This document shows, piece by piece, positions 27,047-38,342 of a DNA stretch of 64,000 bases. The position numbers were made by a program, and so were the translations under genes. The first letter of the stretch is position 1. Each line of letters begins with the position of its first letter. Origin of the DNA: Penelope pileata (taxonomy: Eukaryota > Chordata > Aves > Galliformes > Cracidae); NCBI GenBank assembly GCA_013396635.1, contig WBMW01004135.1:833204-897203 (forward strand), in the 5' to 3' direction. A model generated the notes under the pieces. The model ran no database searches and was not told the origin of the DNA. It saw nothing but the letters and a program-made list of their open reading frames with translations.

Positions 27047-27185
27047 CAAAGGAAGAAAAATAAGGGAAAAAAAAGGGAAGAGGAAAAAAAGAAAAGAGAA
27101 AAGAAGGAAAAAAGAAAAAGAAAAAATGTAAGAAGGAAAATATAGAAAAAAATGAAAAAGAAGGGAAAAAATGGAAAAAAAGGCA
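27047..27185 (+). repeat. Polypurine (GA-rich) tract with 65-nt uninterrupted core
   Basis: Bases 27062-27126 contain only A and G, within a longer stretch of about 140 bp with very few pyrimidines. In the TRABD2B transcript (minus strand) this is a U/C-rich tract inside the intron between the recognised exons. Confidence 0.93.
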
Positions 27186-27349
27186 GTGTTGTGCATCTTA
27201 CCAACAGTGATACTTCTATCCCTGTTAAAAAAAGACTTTCAACAAATCGCTGAGAAGCCATAACCTCCCTGTATGTTTTCTATTTGTTTTTCTACACCAG
27301 CTAAATAGTTGCTTTCCAAGCACTCGAGAAAAAAAATAAAAATAAAGCG

Positions 27350-27410
27350 TACCACCAGCCCCTCCCCCATGGCCTCCCTTCCCACCCCAGCCCCGTCCCT
27401 GCTCCCCTTG
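27350..27410 (+). repeat. C-rich low-complexity stretch
   Basis: Dominated by CCCC blocks separated by single A, T or G (for example CCAGCCCCTCCCCCATGGCC). It lies directly between the polypurine tract and the candidate regulatory block at 27412-27640. Confidence 0.75.
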
Positions 27411-27411
27411 G

Positions 27412-27640
27412 TAACGATGCCAAAATATGCAGCCGGCCTCTCTATCTGAATGAATGTTTTGATTAAAGAAGCCTTAGCAAAACACAGTCAGAACAATGAT
27501 CCCGCCCCCCTTTCTGCAAGCTTCACCCAGCTATGCAGTGTATGTTTAGGACCAGATTACAGGGACCTGTTCATTAATTGAATAAGGATGACAAGCCTGC
27601 AGTGTATGCAAATACAGGTTTGGGTTTCACTGGGGAGGGT
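27412..27640. promoter_or_regulatory. Candidate intronic enhancer or conserved non-coding block
   Basis: This non-repetitive block combines several recognisable factor-binding sites. It has a SOX-type AACAATG (27492-27498), a GC-box-like CCCGCCCCCC (27501-27510), a homeobox-type CATTAATTG (27572-27580) and a perfect POU octamer ATGCAAAT (27606-27613). Conservation cannot be tested here; the call rests on motif density and the absence of repeats. Confidence 0.3.
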
Positions 27641-30114
27641 AAATCTTAACTACCTATTGATAACTCCTGCCCCATCTAAAACTCCTTTAACATTGGGATT
27701 TTTTTGGAGGCCAGCTTTTGGAAGCTTGCAAACATATGGAAAAGTTCAAGTTTTTCTATTTCCCTTCCAAATGCTTTGTTTCCTTTGACAAAGAATTTCT
27801 TTTTGTGTTCTGACACTAAAACCATCACCTATTATATTGCCATGACACCCAAGCAAAGATACTGATCAAAAGGCAAAGCAGGGCAATAAAGTAAAAGTAA
27901 ATTGGGCCAGAGGGTTTGTTTTGGGGTTGGTTTATTAAAGCATTGCAATTCTTTTTCCAAAACTATTTTTCATTTAGTCTTCTGTCACACAGTGGGAGAA
28001 CAGCTGGTAAGTAGTGGGTACAACCTCAGGTTCGGGTGTCTGACGGTGAGGTGCAAGGGAAAGCCTGAATGCTTACATGAAGTTTGCAACCTGATTTTAG
28101 GTCTGAAGTTACCATCAGAGAGGCAAACCAGATTACTCTGGAGAACCTGATCTACTGTGTTCACTACTCAGTAATGTGCATTAACAGTATCAGACCAATA
28201 AATGTTGTGTCAAGGAGCAGCCAAGAACACAAACTTTTAGGATAATGCCTGAATATCAGTCCTGTCAAGTCAGCCAGGGCAACTAAATTGCTTCCCCCCT
28301 TTCGTTTTCCCTCCCTGTCTTAATGAGGGGACAAATACATCCTCTAGATAAAACACAGAGAGAGAAGAAGCATTTTGTAGACTCAACTCACAAGACATTG
28401 TTTAAAAAAAACAAGAAGTCTTTCTCATTTCTCTTCAGCAAGTCTTCCCAAGAACCACTCAGCTCTTTAAAAAGAAGGGACAGTAAATGCTTTATAGCAA
28501 ACATACAGCAATGCATAGAAAGAAGCACGCTACTACCTTGAACTCCAAATGTTTCTCCCAACCACTGTTTCTCCTCTTTTATGGTTTATTCCTTTACTAA
28601 TAAATGCAGGTATTCAACAATCCTTAAATGTATTTCATGTAAATCAGTTCTTTTCTGTAAGTGAATATGTTCCTATTCTAAGTCTTTGAAAGAAGAACCT
28701 TTGCCTTTAAATGTCTTGTTCCAATTTTTCTCCTACTTTCCCTCACTCTCCCCATTGCCTTTTCTATGGAAATTGGAAAGAGGAAAGAAGGTACTTCCAA
28801 GTTAAGTCAACACTAAATGCAAGCATATAATGAAAATTTACAAGCAAGAACCTATTTTCAAAACCTGTAGCATGAAAATTATCTGGAAGTGTTCCAGATT
28901 ACTCACAAAAAATCATCTCTGCAGTGTTTTCTCCAGTACTGTCATCAACAACTAGACTTTCTCAAACTGGATCTGTAACCAATTTTCTAAAACACATAAG
29001 CCAAAATATAATATTGCTCCAATCTGGAATCCTGTTCTGACATAATATGAAAATTAGACTCTGAAAATTTTGGCTGCCCTTCTGTTTTTTTTTCACTTCC
29101 AAATGCTTGTGATACAGCAAGACACAATGCTGTGACTCAGGTGCAACTGGAAAGAATGTGTGACCCCATCACAGCTGATCAGGAGCTCTTCTCAACTGTG
29201 GGAAAGCAACATCGCTCCAGAAGCATCCAGGAGGTGGGAGGCATTCCCTGCTTGCTGCTGGGGCACAAGCAGCTCTGAACACATCATCAAACACCTGGGA
29301 AACAACGGGTCTGCCATGGGCTTCAGTAATAACATACACTCATGGAAGTGCTACCGACCCCTCACCCGGACCCAGAAACCCTTGGGACCGGCTCACTCCG
29401 TGCCCGGGACAACCTTGTACTTGCTTTGCTGGAAAGCCTGTAATCACTTTCCCTGGAAGGACAAGAGGCTGTGCCAGTTCGTCTGCACTTTGTTACAGCT
29501 GAAAATGATAAGATGCTTCCAAACTGTTATGTTACAATTGCTGTGCCTTCAGTTTAAGGATTTATCTTCCTTTGCCATAGATAAAACTCCATTCCTTGGA
29601 CAAATTAGGTCTGCTTATCATTCAACACTCTACCTAATGGTTTCAGCTGTGTGTTTCTGCATTTACTGAAGCTGGGGCATTCCATAGATAGTTTTTATTG
29701 ATTCAAGAAGTGAGCCAGAAATCCAGTCACATTTTATCCAAAATGAGAACGGGGCAAATTAATGATATAGTTAGAATTATCAGGACTCTTAAATCTTAAA
29801 GGACGGGTTTAAATGCAGGACAATAGCAATTTTACAGGAGTATAAAACACAACCTGTTTCTAAACATCAAGTGTATTGTGAAGTGATGAACTAAACCTTT
29901 TCTTCTTTAGCGTAGAGAGGCTGCCTGCCGACACGATGTTAGCGTATGGATCCCTATGTTGTGTTATCGGGATCCCCACATGCTTTTCAGAAGGTAACAC
30001 CCACTACTCAAACACTGCATTTCAGTATGAATCCTCAGGTCAGAGCTATGGCTGAGGACAGCAGAGATAAAACGAGATCATAGGTATAGTTTTTGGGTAG
30101 GGTTAAAGGAGAAC

Positions 30115-30138
30115 ATAAATGAATAAATAAATAAATAA
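30115..30138 (+). repeat. (AAAT)n microsatellite
   Basis: Short run of AAAT/AATA units with one G interruption. Confidence 0.88.
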
Positions 30139-30964
30139 CCTCCTAAATCCCTCTTTTTATAAAGTTTACAAAGGAATACAAGGAAACACAGAGACGGCAA
30201 ATTCCACGTTGGCAAAGATGAATCTGTTATACAGAATTGTCCTTAAAAATTTGAACATCTCAGAATTGATCACAGGAAGTAAAGGCACAAGATATCCCAG
30301 AACTCAAAACTCTAGGTGTTCAACAACTTTAAATACAGACTTTAATATCAGATTTAGGGAACAAAACATAAGACAAATTGTTCTGTACCATACTTCTCGC
30401 TCACCAAGGCTTCACGTTATTAGGCAATCTTTAAACTGCCTTAGGTAAGAAAAAGTGTTCTCTGGAGGTGGATCATTTTCTAATTTGGCACTAAGAATTT
30501 TTGCATTTTAATGCATGTGGACATAGTGACCTTAATTCCTTATTAAGAGCTTCAGGAAATATAGAAGTTAAAAGCTATTGAGAAGCTAAAAGCTGTATTA
30601 AAGCTGCTGATCTAATTCAATGCCTCTTCACTCATAGAGAACTTTTTTCAAAAGGAGAGAAAGAAACTACGATTTCTCTTGTGGAAAAACTTTGAAGAAA
30701 AAACAACATAAACCTATCCTGTCCTTAACAGTATTTTCTTTTCAGCATCATGTTGACTTTCTGCCCAGAAACTCCTGAGTAAGTCTCTTGATTGAAAAAG
30801 TCACAAGAGAATCATGCATTTGCAGAAGGCTGTACAAGCAGGAGAGATGTTTCATACTCCACTTTGGGTTGTAGTCTAACTGAATAAACTCAGCCTCTTA
30901 AAATTTTATTAAGTTTGAATAAGGATTTATATGTTCAGAAAAATGGTGCTTGGAAACAAACTGT

Positions 30965-31000
30965 AAAAGAAAAAAAAAAAGAAAAAGAAAAAGAAAGGAA
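30965..31000 (+). repeat. Purine-only tract, 36 nt, A-rich
   Basis: A and G only, with repeated GAAAAA units. Purine is again on the plus strand, so it is pyrimidine in the gene transcript. Confidence 0.9.
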
Positions 31001-32519
31001 TGAGGAATGTAATATAACCAAAGGAAAGCAGAGGTGTTTCCTGCTTTCACCGTTCTTAATTAAAAAAATAAAAAACAAAAAGAACCCCAGCACTGAAACC
31101 GAGAAGGAATTGTTTAGTGCTTGAGTGTCATCAGTGTTGATTGCTCTGGGACAGGAAATCTGCAGGGATGTGGGGCCTGCTCCCACCCCTCTATTTCGGG
31201 CACGGCACCATAGCTAAGCCTGGCTCCCCCACCCCAGGGGCTGTCCCTGTCCCCATCCCCTTTCCCATGTGCCGAGGGAGCTGTCCCCTGAGCTGGTGCC
31301 TAAGCTCCTGATTCAGTCTACGAAATGCCCTTTCCCCACACTTTCCTCCTAGCACTGTCCCTTTTGCCCCCTCCCCAGGCACAGACTGCCCTCTCCTCCC
31401 AAATACCACAGAAGTTGTCCAGACTAACGCTGGGAAACAGCAGTTTTTCCAAACTCCCTCAACAACACTGAAGAGGCTCTAGAAAGTCATACAAGAGAAA
31501 ATCCACAGCATTATAGTATCTCTATTTCTGTTCCTTCTTTCTGCTCCAAGATGAGTTTTGCTGTAAAGGCATCTCAGCATCTTGCAGACAGCTACTGAAG
31601 ATGCTCTGTCTCCCAAGATTCATGGTGGGGGAATTTAGGAAGTTCCTACACATATACTCCTTCTGCCCCTTCCACTGTCCCTGGAGCGATGTTAGCATTT
31701 CCCAGCTGCTTTTCCAGCGCATTACAGTCACTTATACCAATGGCTCTGAAATGAGGCAACTAATGGACAGGCTGCCCTTTATTCTGCAGCTTAGGGATAT
31801 TCAAAGTTTTCCTGCACTTGTGGGCTTATCATTTTTTTTATCACCTGATGAGGACTGTAATAAACTCTCAGTCAGTGATAAATCTCTGTGCTCAGATTTA
31901 ATGGCTCAAGAGAAAGATCCCACAGGGGATGCTTCTTGTTAAATATTTAAGCCAAACTAATCAAATTTGATAACCAAATGGTAAAGACTCCCTATGGCAA
32001 GGACATCATCCTTGCAAAAAACACACAGAATAAACTCTGGAATTACCACTGGCATGAGCTAATCTGAAAAGAGAGTTTATTTTAGAATTTAATTTTTTAT
32101 TTTGTCCTGCTTGCAATTAAAAACAAATGGTATAAAGCTGATTTATAAAAACACTACCAAACAAAAAACCTCTTTACTCAAATTAAAAGCAACAACCCAT
32201 GAGAGGAAAATACTCTACAACATTTAGAGTTCTGCAGGGACTGGTATACATATAGGGATTTTAATTTTCCATGGCCTCTAAGTGTTATAATCTCTATCAA
32301 CTGCGTGCACTCTGGGACCATGACTAACACTATTGCTTGAACTCCCATTAGTCGTTGGCTTCTTTCTTCTTTAAGACTATTTTCAAACTCACATTTGATC
32401 CAAGAATTTGGAGGAATAAAAAAGCTTTTACAGCATTCTGTGCCTCTCAAGGCTAAAACACAGGTCTGTTATAGGACATTGTGTCAACAGCTCACAGATG
32501 TCTGCGAGTCAATGCAATC

Positions 32520-32740
32520 AGTGTGAACGGCAATAACTTGTCTCCAACACAGGCGCAGAAGAAAGCTGGTGAAACTATATTGTTTGATAGCCATTAAAAG
32601 ATGACGCAGCACATTCAGATGTCAGGACTAGCCTCGCGATTTTATGACTAGTATTCATTTCTTTGCATTCACAGCAAATTTATCACCACATCTCACAAGA
32701 GTAATTTCTCCAAGGTTATTACGTGTTTATCTCATGAGCT
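32520..32740. promoter_or_regulatory. Candidate conserved non-coding block
   Basis: Repeat-free sequence with homeobox-like CCATTAAAAG, a half-CRE-like TGACGCAGC, a CpG pair in CTCGCGATTTTATGAC (HOX-type TTTATGAC) and TTTATCACCAC. This is suggestive only. Confidence 0.2.
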
Positions 32741-34470
32741 TGCCTGCAAGTTGTCTTCTCTGGGATCCTCTAAAGTCTTGAGCTTTCTACCTTTTTCAAC
32801 TCACAACATCTTTAGAGACATATTCTTAACTGAGTTGGTTTCGCCCTTCGATTTTCAGTGCAAGGCTGCCCAGAAAGAACAACTCTGGCAGCTTTGGTGC
32901 TACATAGACACCTATTTTAGTACTGCCCCATTAACAACACCACTACGTCCTGCCTAGTTATGTGACAACAGTGCTTCACTCCATAGAACTTTATGAAAGC
33001 GAAGAGATTTGGTCACATACATTACAATCTATCATTCTTTCTACAATTTGAAAAAGATAACCAGATAGGGAAAAAGAGGAGATACGACCATTTATCTAGA
33101 ATTTAAGAACCTCCAACTATCCAAGCTGATGTCTTTATGCCCCTGTTGAGATTAGTTCTGTGATAGATGGCGTGGAGAAGCTGTAATGGATGTCTTTATT
33201 ATTTTTGCCTAGAATTTCTATGAAGGGCACATGAAACCTCTACAAAATCATCCATGTTGTGGAGAGTGGCTGCTTTATAGACTGGGGCCATCCTCTCTTT
33301 CTCAGCTCTTTCTCTGAGAAACTAGTGACCCACAGATCCTTGTGCAACTCGGCATAACAACGGCAAGGTAAGAAGCCTCAGAGACCTCTAGGCTGAGCAC
33401 ACCTTATCTCAGTTCCCTCTAGAGGGCACATAGTTATTCTCGACTTCTACTTCTTAATGGTAAGCCACTATCATGATTTAATAGACATCTTTGGCAAAAT
33501 ATGTAGAAAAAACATAGGCTGGCAAAGTCTATAAAGGTCCCCTTCAATCAAGTCACTGCATCTGAGACAGAAACCTGGGAACGTTTATGAAGTTAAAAAG
33601 TGAGGTAGGAGATGGCATCCACAGAACAAGTTTCCATGGAATTAATGGGGAAGAAGAAAGAGGAACCTATATATCAAATGATAATCTCCGAGTTCACCAT
33701 GAACTATCAAACCAGTCCGGAAAGCAGATTTCTGCTCTATTGAGTCTTTAATAGCATTGGATAATGAAGATAAACAGAGACAGAAGGGCTGCCTGAGACA
33801 CATACAAAATTATTGAATTATGACATGTTTGAGAAGTTATTTACTTTACAGAGCATTTACATAAAGTTCACTTCCTCTTCTAATATAAGCTCACATAGTA
33901 TGAAGATTTTTTTTCCCCTTAATGAGGGGACTACATTCAAAAGCCCCACAAATGTCCATAATTAACTTTTTTAAGGCACATTCCTAGAAAAATTTTCCAG
34001 GCAGTCTTTTCCCCAGAGCCAATGCAATACCAAGGAAACTCCAAGCTCTCACTATGCAAATGAGGCACATGTGGAGAAGAAAACAAAGGGTATCAAAAGG
34101 AACAGGGAAAAGAGGAGATGGGGTATATGGTGATGACCCTGAGATTGGAGTTTTACTTTTCACTGTGCTACCAGACAGGCCTTACGCCAAGCTCTTAACG
34201 TCTCTGTGCCTCTATTCATCAGCTGAATTAAACCATTTTTTGTCATATTATACTTGTAAGTCACATTGCTGAGGGAAGCTATGTATGTGATTACCTGGTA
34301 GAAACAGACGTTAAGCATTTTAATGAATACAGATCACTATATCCAGTGTAGAAATTTTAGATCAGGGTCTTTGATAGGATAACACTTCCTGTCTTTGTAA
34401 AGGAGAACGCCATTGCTGTTAAAACAAATGATTTGTTCTCAGCCAGCCCATCCACAACACTTCTGCTTAC

Positions 34471-34617
34471 CTGAGAAGTGTCATGATTGAATATAACAGC
34501 ATTCAGGTCTCCACAATTATAATGTTTGATGAGATCCTCAGTGGTATACGGGGCCTGCAAACTGCCTGCTCGGAGACTTTCATGCTGGAGCAGAGTTTGG
34601 TTTAGTGCAAACAGCAC
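34471..34617 (-). CDS. TRABD2B: Internal coding exon of TIKI2 (TRABD2B), Wnt-inactivating metalloprotease
   Basis: TIKI proteins are membrane-anchored TraB-domain metalloproteases that clip the N-terminus of Wnt ligands at the cell surface or in the secretory path and so inactivate them. Seen: the minus strand has an acceptor ending TTTCTACAG just above 34617 and a donor GTAAGC just below 34471. They enclose exactly 49 codons with both borders in phase 0. The peptide starts VLFALNQTLLQ and ends AVIFNHDTSQ. It contains a TTEDLIKHYNCGDL core (residues 26-39) with one Cys (35), and an N-Q-T glycosylation sequon at residues 6-8. From recall of the family, it matches the middle of the TraB domain, and the AVIFNHDTSQ end fits TRABD2B better than TRABD2A. 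It joins in frame to the exon at 19135-19309. The reading frame is also open a few codons into the upstream intron, which is incidental. Earlier exons, including the signal peptide and the N-terminal catalytic motif, are not in the window as far as I can see. Confidence 0.93.
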
Positions 34618-35164
34618 CTGTAGAAATGAAAACAACAAAAATAGGAGAGGAGTTAAGTATATTAGATATCAAAGAAATAAAGAATTACAGGCCAAACTTT
34701 TAAAAACTCGCACACACCTGAAGTCTATTGGCCCATCCTGGCCCACAGCTATAAGGGCTGGTCTTTAGGTATTTCCAACTGGAAGGGAAATCCAACCTTC
34801 TCGAAGTCCTTATTGCAGGACTCTTGTTATTGCCCATAAAGGCTGAATTCACAACATTGCTCATTGGAGAGAAAATGGTCTGAGGATTTTCAGGCTATCT
34901 GTGCAGACAACTTGGTTACATGAGAGCACTGGAATTAAAATTAGGAAGCTTCTATTGCCTTTGACTGTTTCCTGACAGCTAGCTTAAATCCAAAGCCCAA
35001 ACAAAACTGGAAGATTTCCAATAAAATCATTATCTTCCAAACCTATGAAGTCATTGTTGTATAAGGAGACTTTCTGCATTCTTTAATATCAGAGACTTCA
35101 GGCAATTCATTATTAATCACCCTCTTTCCCCTTCACCTATCCTTTTGCAAAATGAACAGAGATA

Positions 35165-35600
35165 CTGAATTGTAGCACTATTCCAGCAAGCTTTTTCTCA
35201 TGTTCGTATGGAAACTCCTGTGCTCCAAGAAGATGTGCCCGTTGCCTCTTGCCATCACTGAAAAAAGCCTGGCTCCATCCACTTGACACCTGTCCATTAG
35301 ATATTCATAAGCATGATAAGATCCACTCTCAATCTCCTCCAGGCTGAACAGCCCCACCGCTCTCAGCCTTTCCGCATAAGGAAGATGCCCCAGGCCCTGA
35401 TCATCTTTGGAGCCTTCCACTGGACTCTCTCCAGCAGTTCCCTGTCTTTCATGAACTGGAGAACCCAGAACTGGATGCAGTACTTCAGATGTGGCCTCAG
35501 CAGGGCAGAGTAGAGGAGGAGGATAATCTCCCTTGCCCTGCTGGCCATGCTCTTTTTAATGCGCTCCAGGATACCACTGGCCTGGCATACTTGTGCTGAG
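35165..35600 (-). mobile_element. Decayed CR1 LINE fragment (3' part of the reverse-transcriptase ORF2)
   Basis: Read on the minus strand, this gives the C-terminal part of a CR1-type ORF2. One frame has LLYSALLRPHLKYCIQFW and DRELLERVQWKAPKMIR. A second frame continues with GLGHLPYAERLRAVGLFSLE, then QVDGARLFSV and FHTNMRKSLLE. The two frames (the first read from 35548, the second from 35420) differ in phase, so there is at least one frameshift near 35395-35420, and the copy is dead. CR1 copies are normally truncated at the 5' end but keep the 3' untranslated end. Here the similarity stops at about 35165 without the ATTCTATG-type terminus, so the 3' end is lost as well. It sits about 550 bp upstream of the TIKI exon, in the same orientation as the gene. 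Confidence 0.85.
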
Positions 35601-36718
35601 GAAACAGAAGCATTCTTTACTATTTACGTTTGCATACCCCCCAAAATGTCCTTGAAGATGATGAAAGCTTCTCACGTTTATAACAACAGTGCCCTCTCCA
35701 TCCCAAGGAATAACCATCATCTCAAATCCTGGGTGAGCAACCCATGCTGAGCTCCAGCTGGCCCAGCCAAGGCTGCAGCCTGTGACTCATATTCTTACTC
35801 ATGTTTAACTTTAAGCAACTGAAACTACTTTAAGCATTAAACCCCAAAGGAGTTCAAAATTAATGATGTACATGTTTTTGCAATTTGGGAGTGCTTATTT
35901 GTTTACAAACATGATTTCCACTGAAGTTTGTCTGAAGGAAGGGAAACTGTCAATTGGATTTACTGCTACAAAACCTCAGGTATACAGCAAATATCATCTG
36001 AGAAAAGTTTTTCAAGTAAAAGTATCTCCAGGGCATTAACAGCCTCTTAATACAAAGCTGTTAGATGTTAACTAACATACACAAATTCTGGTTGAAGGAA
36101 AGCAAATGTTATTTTTTAATTTACTTTTTTAAAATATAAAGATGGTCTTTCAAAAGAACCTGCTATACCTCCACTCTGCAATTGGTTGCCTCTAAGATCC
36201 AAGCCTAAGAGATTTCCTTGTTCAGATCTAAGGGTCTCTTCAGGCTTTTCTACAAAGAGATCTAACTTTCCCAGGACCATAGCCTAAAGTTAAGCATCTT
36301 CCTAACTTAGTCTTCCCATAATTTAAAAAATCTGCAAAAAATACAGTTTAAAAATTTCTAACCTTTGAAGGATCTGAGCTTTTTTTTTTCTCCCCTAAGG
36401 GCTACAGCTCAAAGAGGAAACGGTTCATCCCAGGATTTCCTGGGGATTCTAAACATTTTGACTAATAAAAGTAAGAGCTTAGAAAAACTTTGACAGGAAA
36501 ACCGAGAGCAGAGGTTTTCCCAAAATGCTTTTAGTAAAATCCTTCTCAGTTTTGATTTTTTAAACAATGGATGTTGCTGGAATTTTATATACAAAAATGT
36601 GTATACACACATATATATACAAACAGTCAGACAAACCCTGAGGACAAGACAGAGTGTTTTACAGTAAAATATTAAGGAGGAGATAAACAAATCTTTACTT
36701 TATTCTGAAAGCCTTTGC

Positions 36719-36731
36719 TTTTTTTTTTTTT
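36719..36731. repeat. T13 run
   Basis: Simple homopolymer followed by AAATTTTTGG. Confidence 0.95.
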
Positions 36732-38282
36732 AAATTTTTGGTTACTCCAGCTTCCTGAGGAAACCAGTCCTCCACATTCATGCTCTCGGTCTGTCTCTTT
36801 GCTTCCTCCTAATAAATTTGGAACCTATTAGCTGATTTCAGTCATATTCACAGAGGGTTAGAGGTCTTAAAGAAAATTGCCTCAGTGTTCCCTGAAAATA
36901 AGCATCTGGCTGCAGAAAGGGCCACAGTATGAGTTCAATTCTAAGACACCAAAGATATCATATGAGAGAGAAGGAGTTTTTTGGATCTTGCAGCAGGAGA
37001 TGGACCCCGGTGCATGGGCATCAGCTTTATTACTGTCAGTGCTTGTGTCAGGATGCTCGTATTCCTGATCTCTGCCCCTGTGCTGCAAGGGGACCTAGAA
37101 ATGCTGCCAGCTGAACCCTGGCACCCTGCGGACCCCATAGGGAAGCCAATCGCTGCCTGCAAGCTACTGCCCAGAAAGCAGCTCCAGAGATCGTATTCTG
37201 GGATGGAAGTTAAAATTAGAAACTCAAGTACTTGCATATGCTCAAGCAAAACTTCAGCCACTTGAGAAGATTTCTAGAGAACTCTTGCTTAATCGAGCCA
37301 CAATCACCATGGTTTTTGGTCGGGTGGCTCAAAACACACTTAAAGAGAGGCAAGATCTCACAGCAGTTGCTTGCTTGCTGGATTTGTAGGCCATTTCCTC
37401 TAGAGTCAGGTTAAAGCCATCTTAAAAGCTGCATTTATTTTTCCTTACTGTTCAGATAATGCCACAAAAACAATGCTGCTTCCTTTCCTCCTCCCTATCT
37501 TAATATCAGTGACCCCGTGACCTTCAGCCCAAACCTCTATCTGAGTTAAATCTCCCAGAGGTGCCCGAGATTACCGTACAACTGAGGGCTTCAAAATAAA
37601 CACACTGAGAACGACTGCCTATGCACAGTCCCACCTAATAAATATAGCAGACAGTATTTGTTCTGGGAAGTGATGGGAAGTTATGAGCTTGGCTCCGGGA
37701 AAGTGCATTTTTATTCACGCAATTTATGATCCTCACATCTGTGTGCTTTGAAGGCCAGTTTTGCACGGTTGTCTCTGGCCCCAGTTTGCAACCGATCGAA
37801 CACGGACAACAGAATGGGGTTTTCACCCTGCCAGGAAGAAGCCTTTCTACCCACACGGTGTCATTCTCCTGTGCAAAGCAGCAATCCAACACAGATTTTA
37901 TGCGGTTGTTTGGAGGCACCAGCTCAGCCCTTACGGCAAACCATAAACCTTATGGTCCTGCTTTACTGCCTAAGGGAGCAGGTACCACCAACCACACACA
38001 GCACCAGGAGCCACCAGACAGGCCTCTAAGCAGCACTTTTGCATAGACTATTGCCATCACACAAATAAGGAGCCTGGACTAGGCTGATTCTTCCATGGGA
38101 AGGTCAGAGGCAGAGCTGGGACAGAGGAAGAGCTCCTGCATTACCTTCACGAGGTATCCCCAGGAAGGGTGAGATCTGCAGAATCCTCAATTTCCTAGTG
38201 AACAAGACAGCTCAATTTTTTATATTCATGCCAATTCTTCTCTCCATCACCCAATGGCCCTTGCGCAGCTGCACTGCCTTAG

Positions 38283-38342
38283 CCTATGAACTAGATGATT
38301 GTTAAGGTCCCTTTCAGTGCAAGCCATTCTACGATTCCATGA
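38283..38342 (+). mobile_element. Short CR1 LINE 3' end remnant
   Basis: The stretch GTTAAGGTCCCTTTCAGTGC followed by AAGCCATTCTACGATTCCATGA matches the CR1 3' terminus in plus orientation with several substitutions. Similarity fades upstream of about 38283 (GAACTAGATGATTG is the last recognisable part). It is opposite in orientation to the CR1 copy at 40861. Confidence 0.8.

Larger units (their letters stand above)
19310..34470 (-). other. TRABD2B: TRABD2B intron between the two recognised exons (15,161 bp)
   Basis: The intron is bounded by GTAAGC (minus strand, at 34470) and CCATTGCAG (ending at 19310), so both edges are canonical GT-AG in phase 0. I find no further TIKI coding sequence inside. 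The open frames here (longest 169 codons at 29160-29669, plus strand) have no recognisable domains and are best read as chance. The intron holds several purine-rich tracts on the plus strand (26319-26412, 27047-27185, 30965-31000), a C-rich stretch (27350-27410), a moderately GC-rich stretch (31160-31400) and simple repeats. Two blocks have a conserved-element look, at 27412-27640 and 32520-32740. No young CR1 copy was seen inside it. Confidence 0.88.

Noticed and set aside
26969..27261. Minus-strand open frames rich in Phe, Leu and Ser that look like membrane segments
   Set aside because: They are produced by the polypurine tract read on its pyrimidine strand, not by a real membrane protein.
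29160..29669. 169-codon plus-strand open frame
   Set aside because: Low-complexity-free but without domain, splice context or recognisable similarity; within chance expectation for the window.
31191..31409. GC-richer stretch with a Gly/Arg-rich minus-strand frame, considered as a promoter or first exon
   Set aside because: Few CpGs, no splice donor of note and no recognisable peptide; it does not look like a CpG island.
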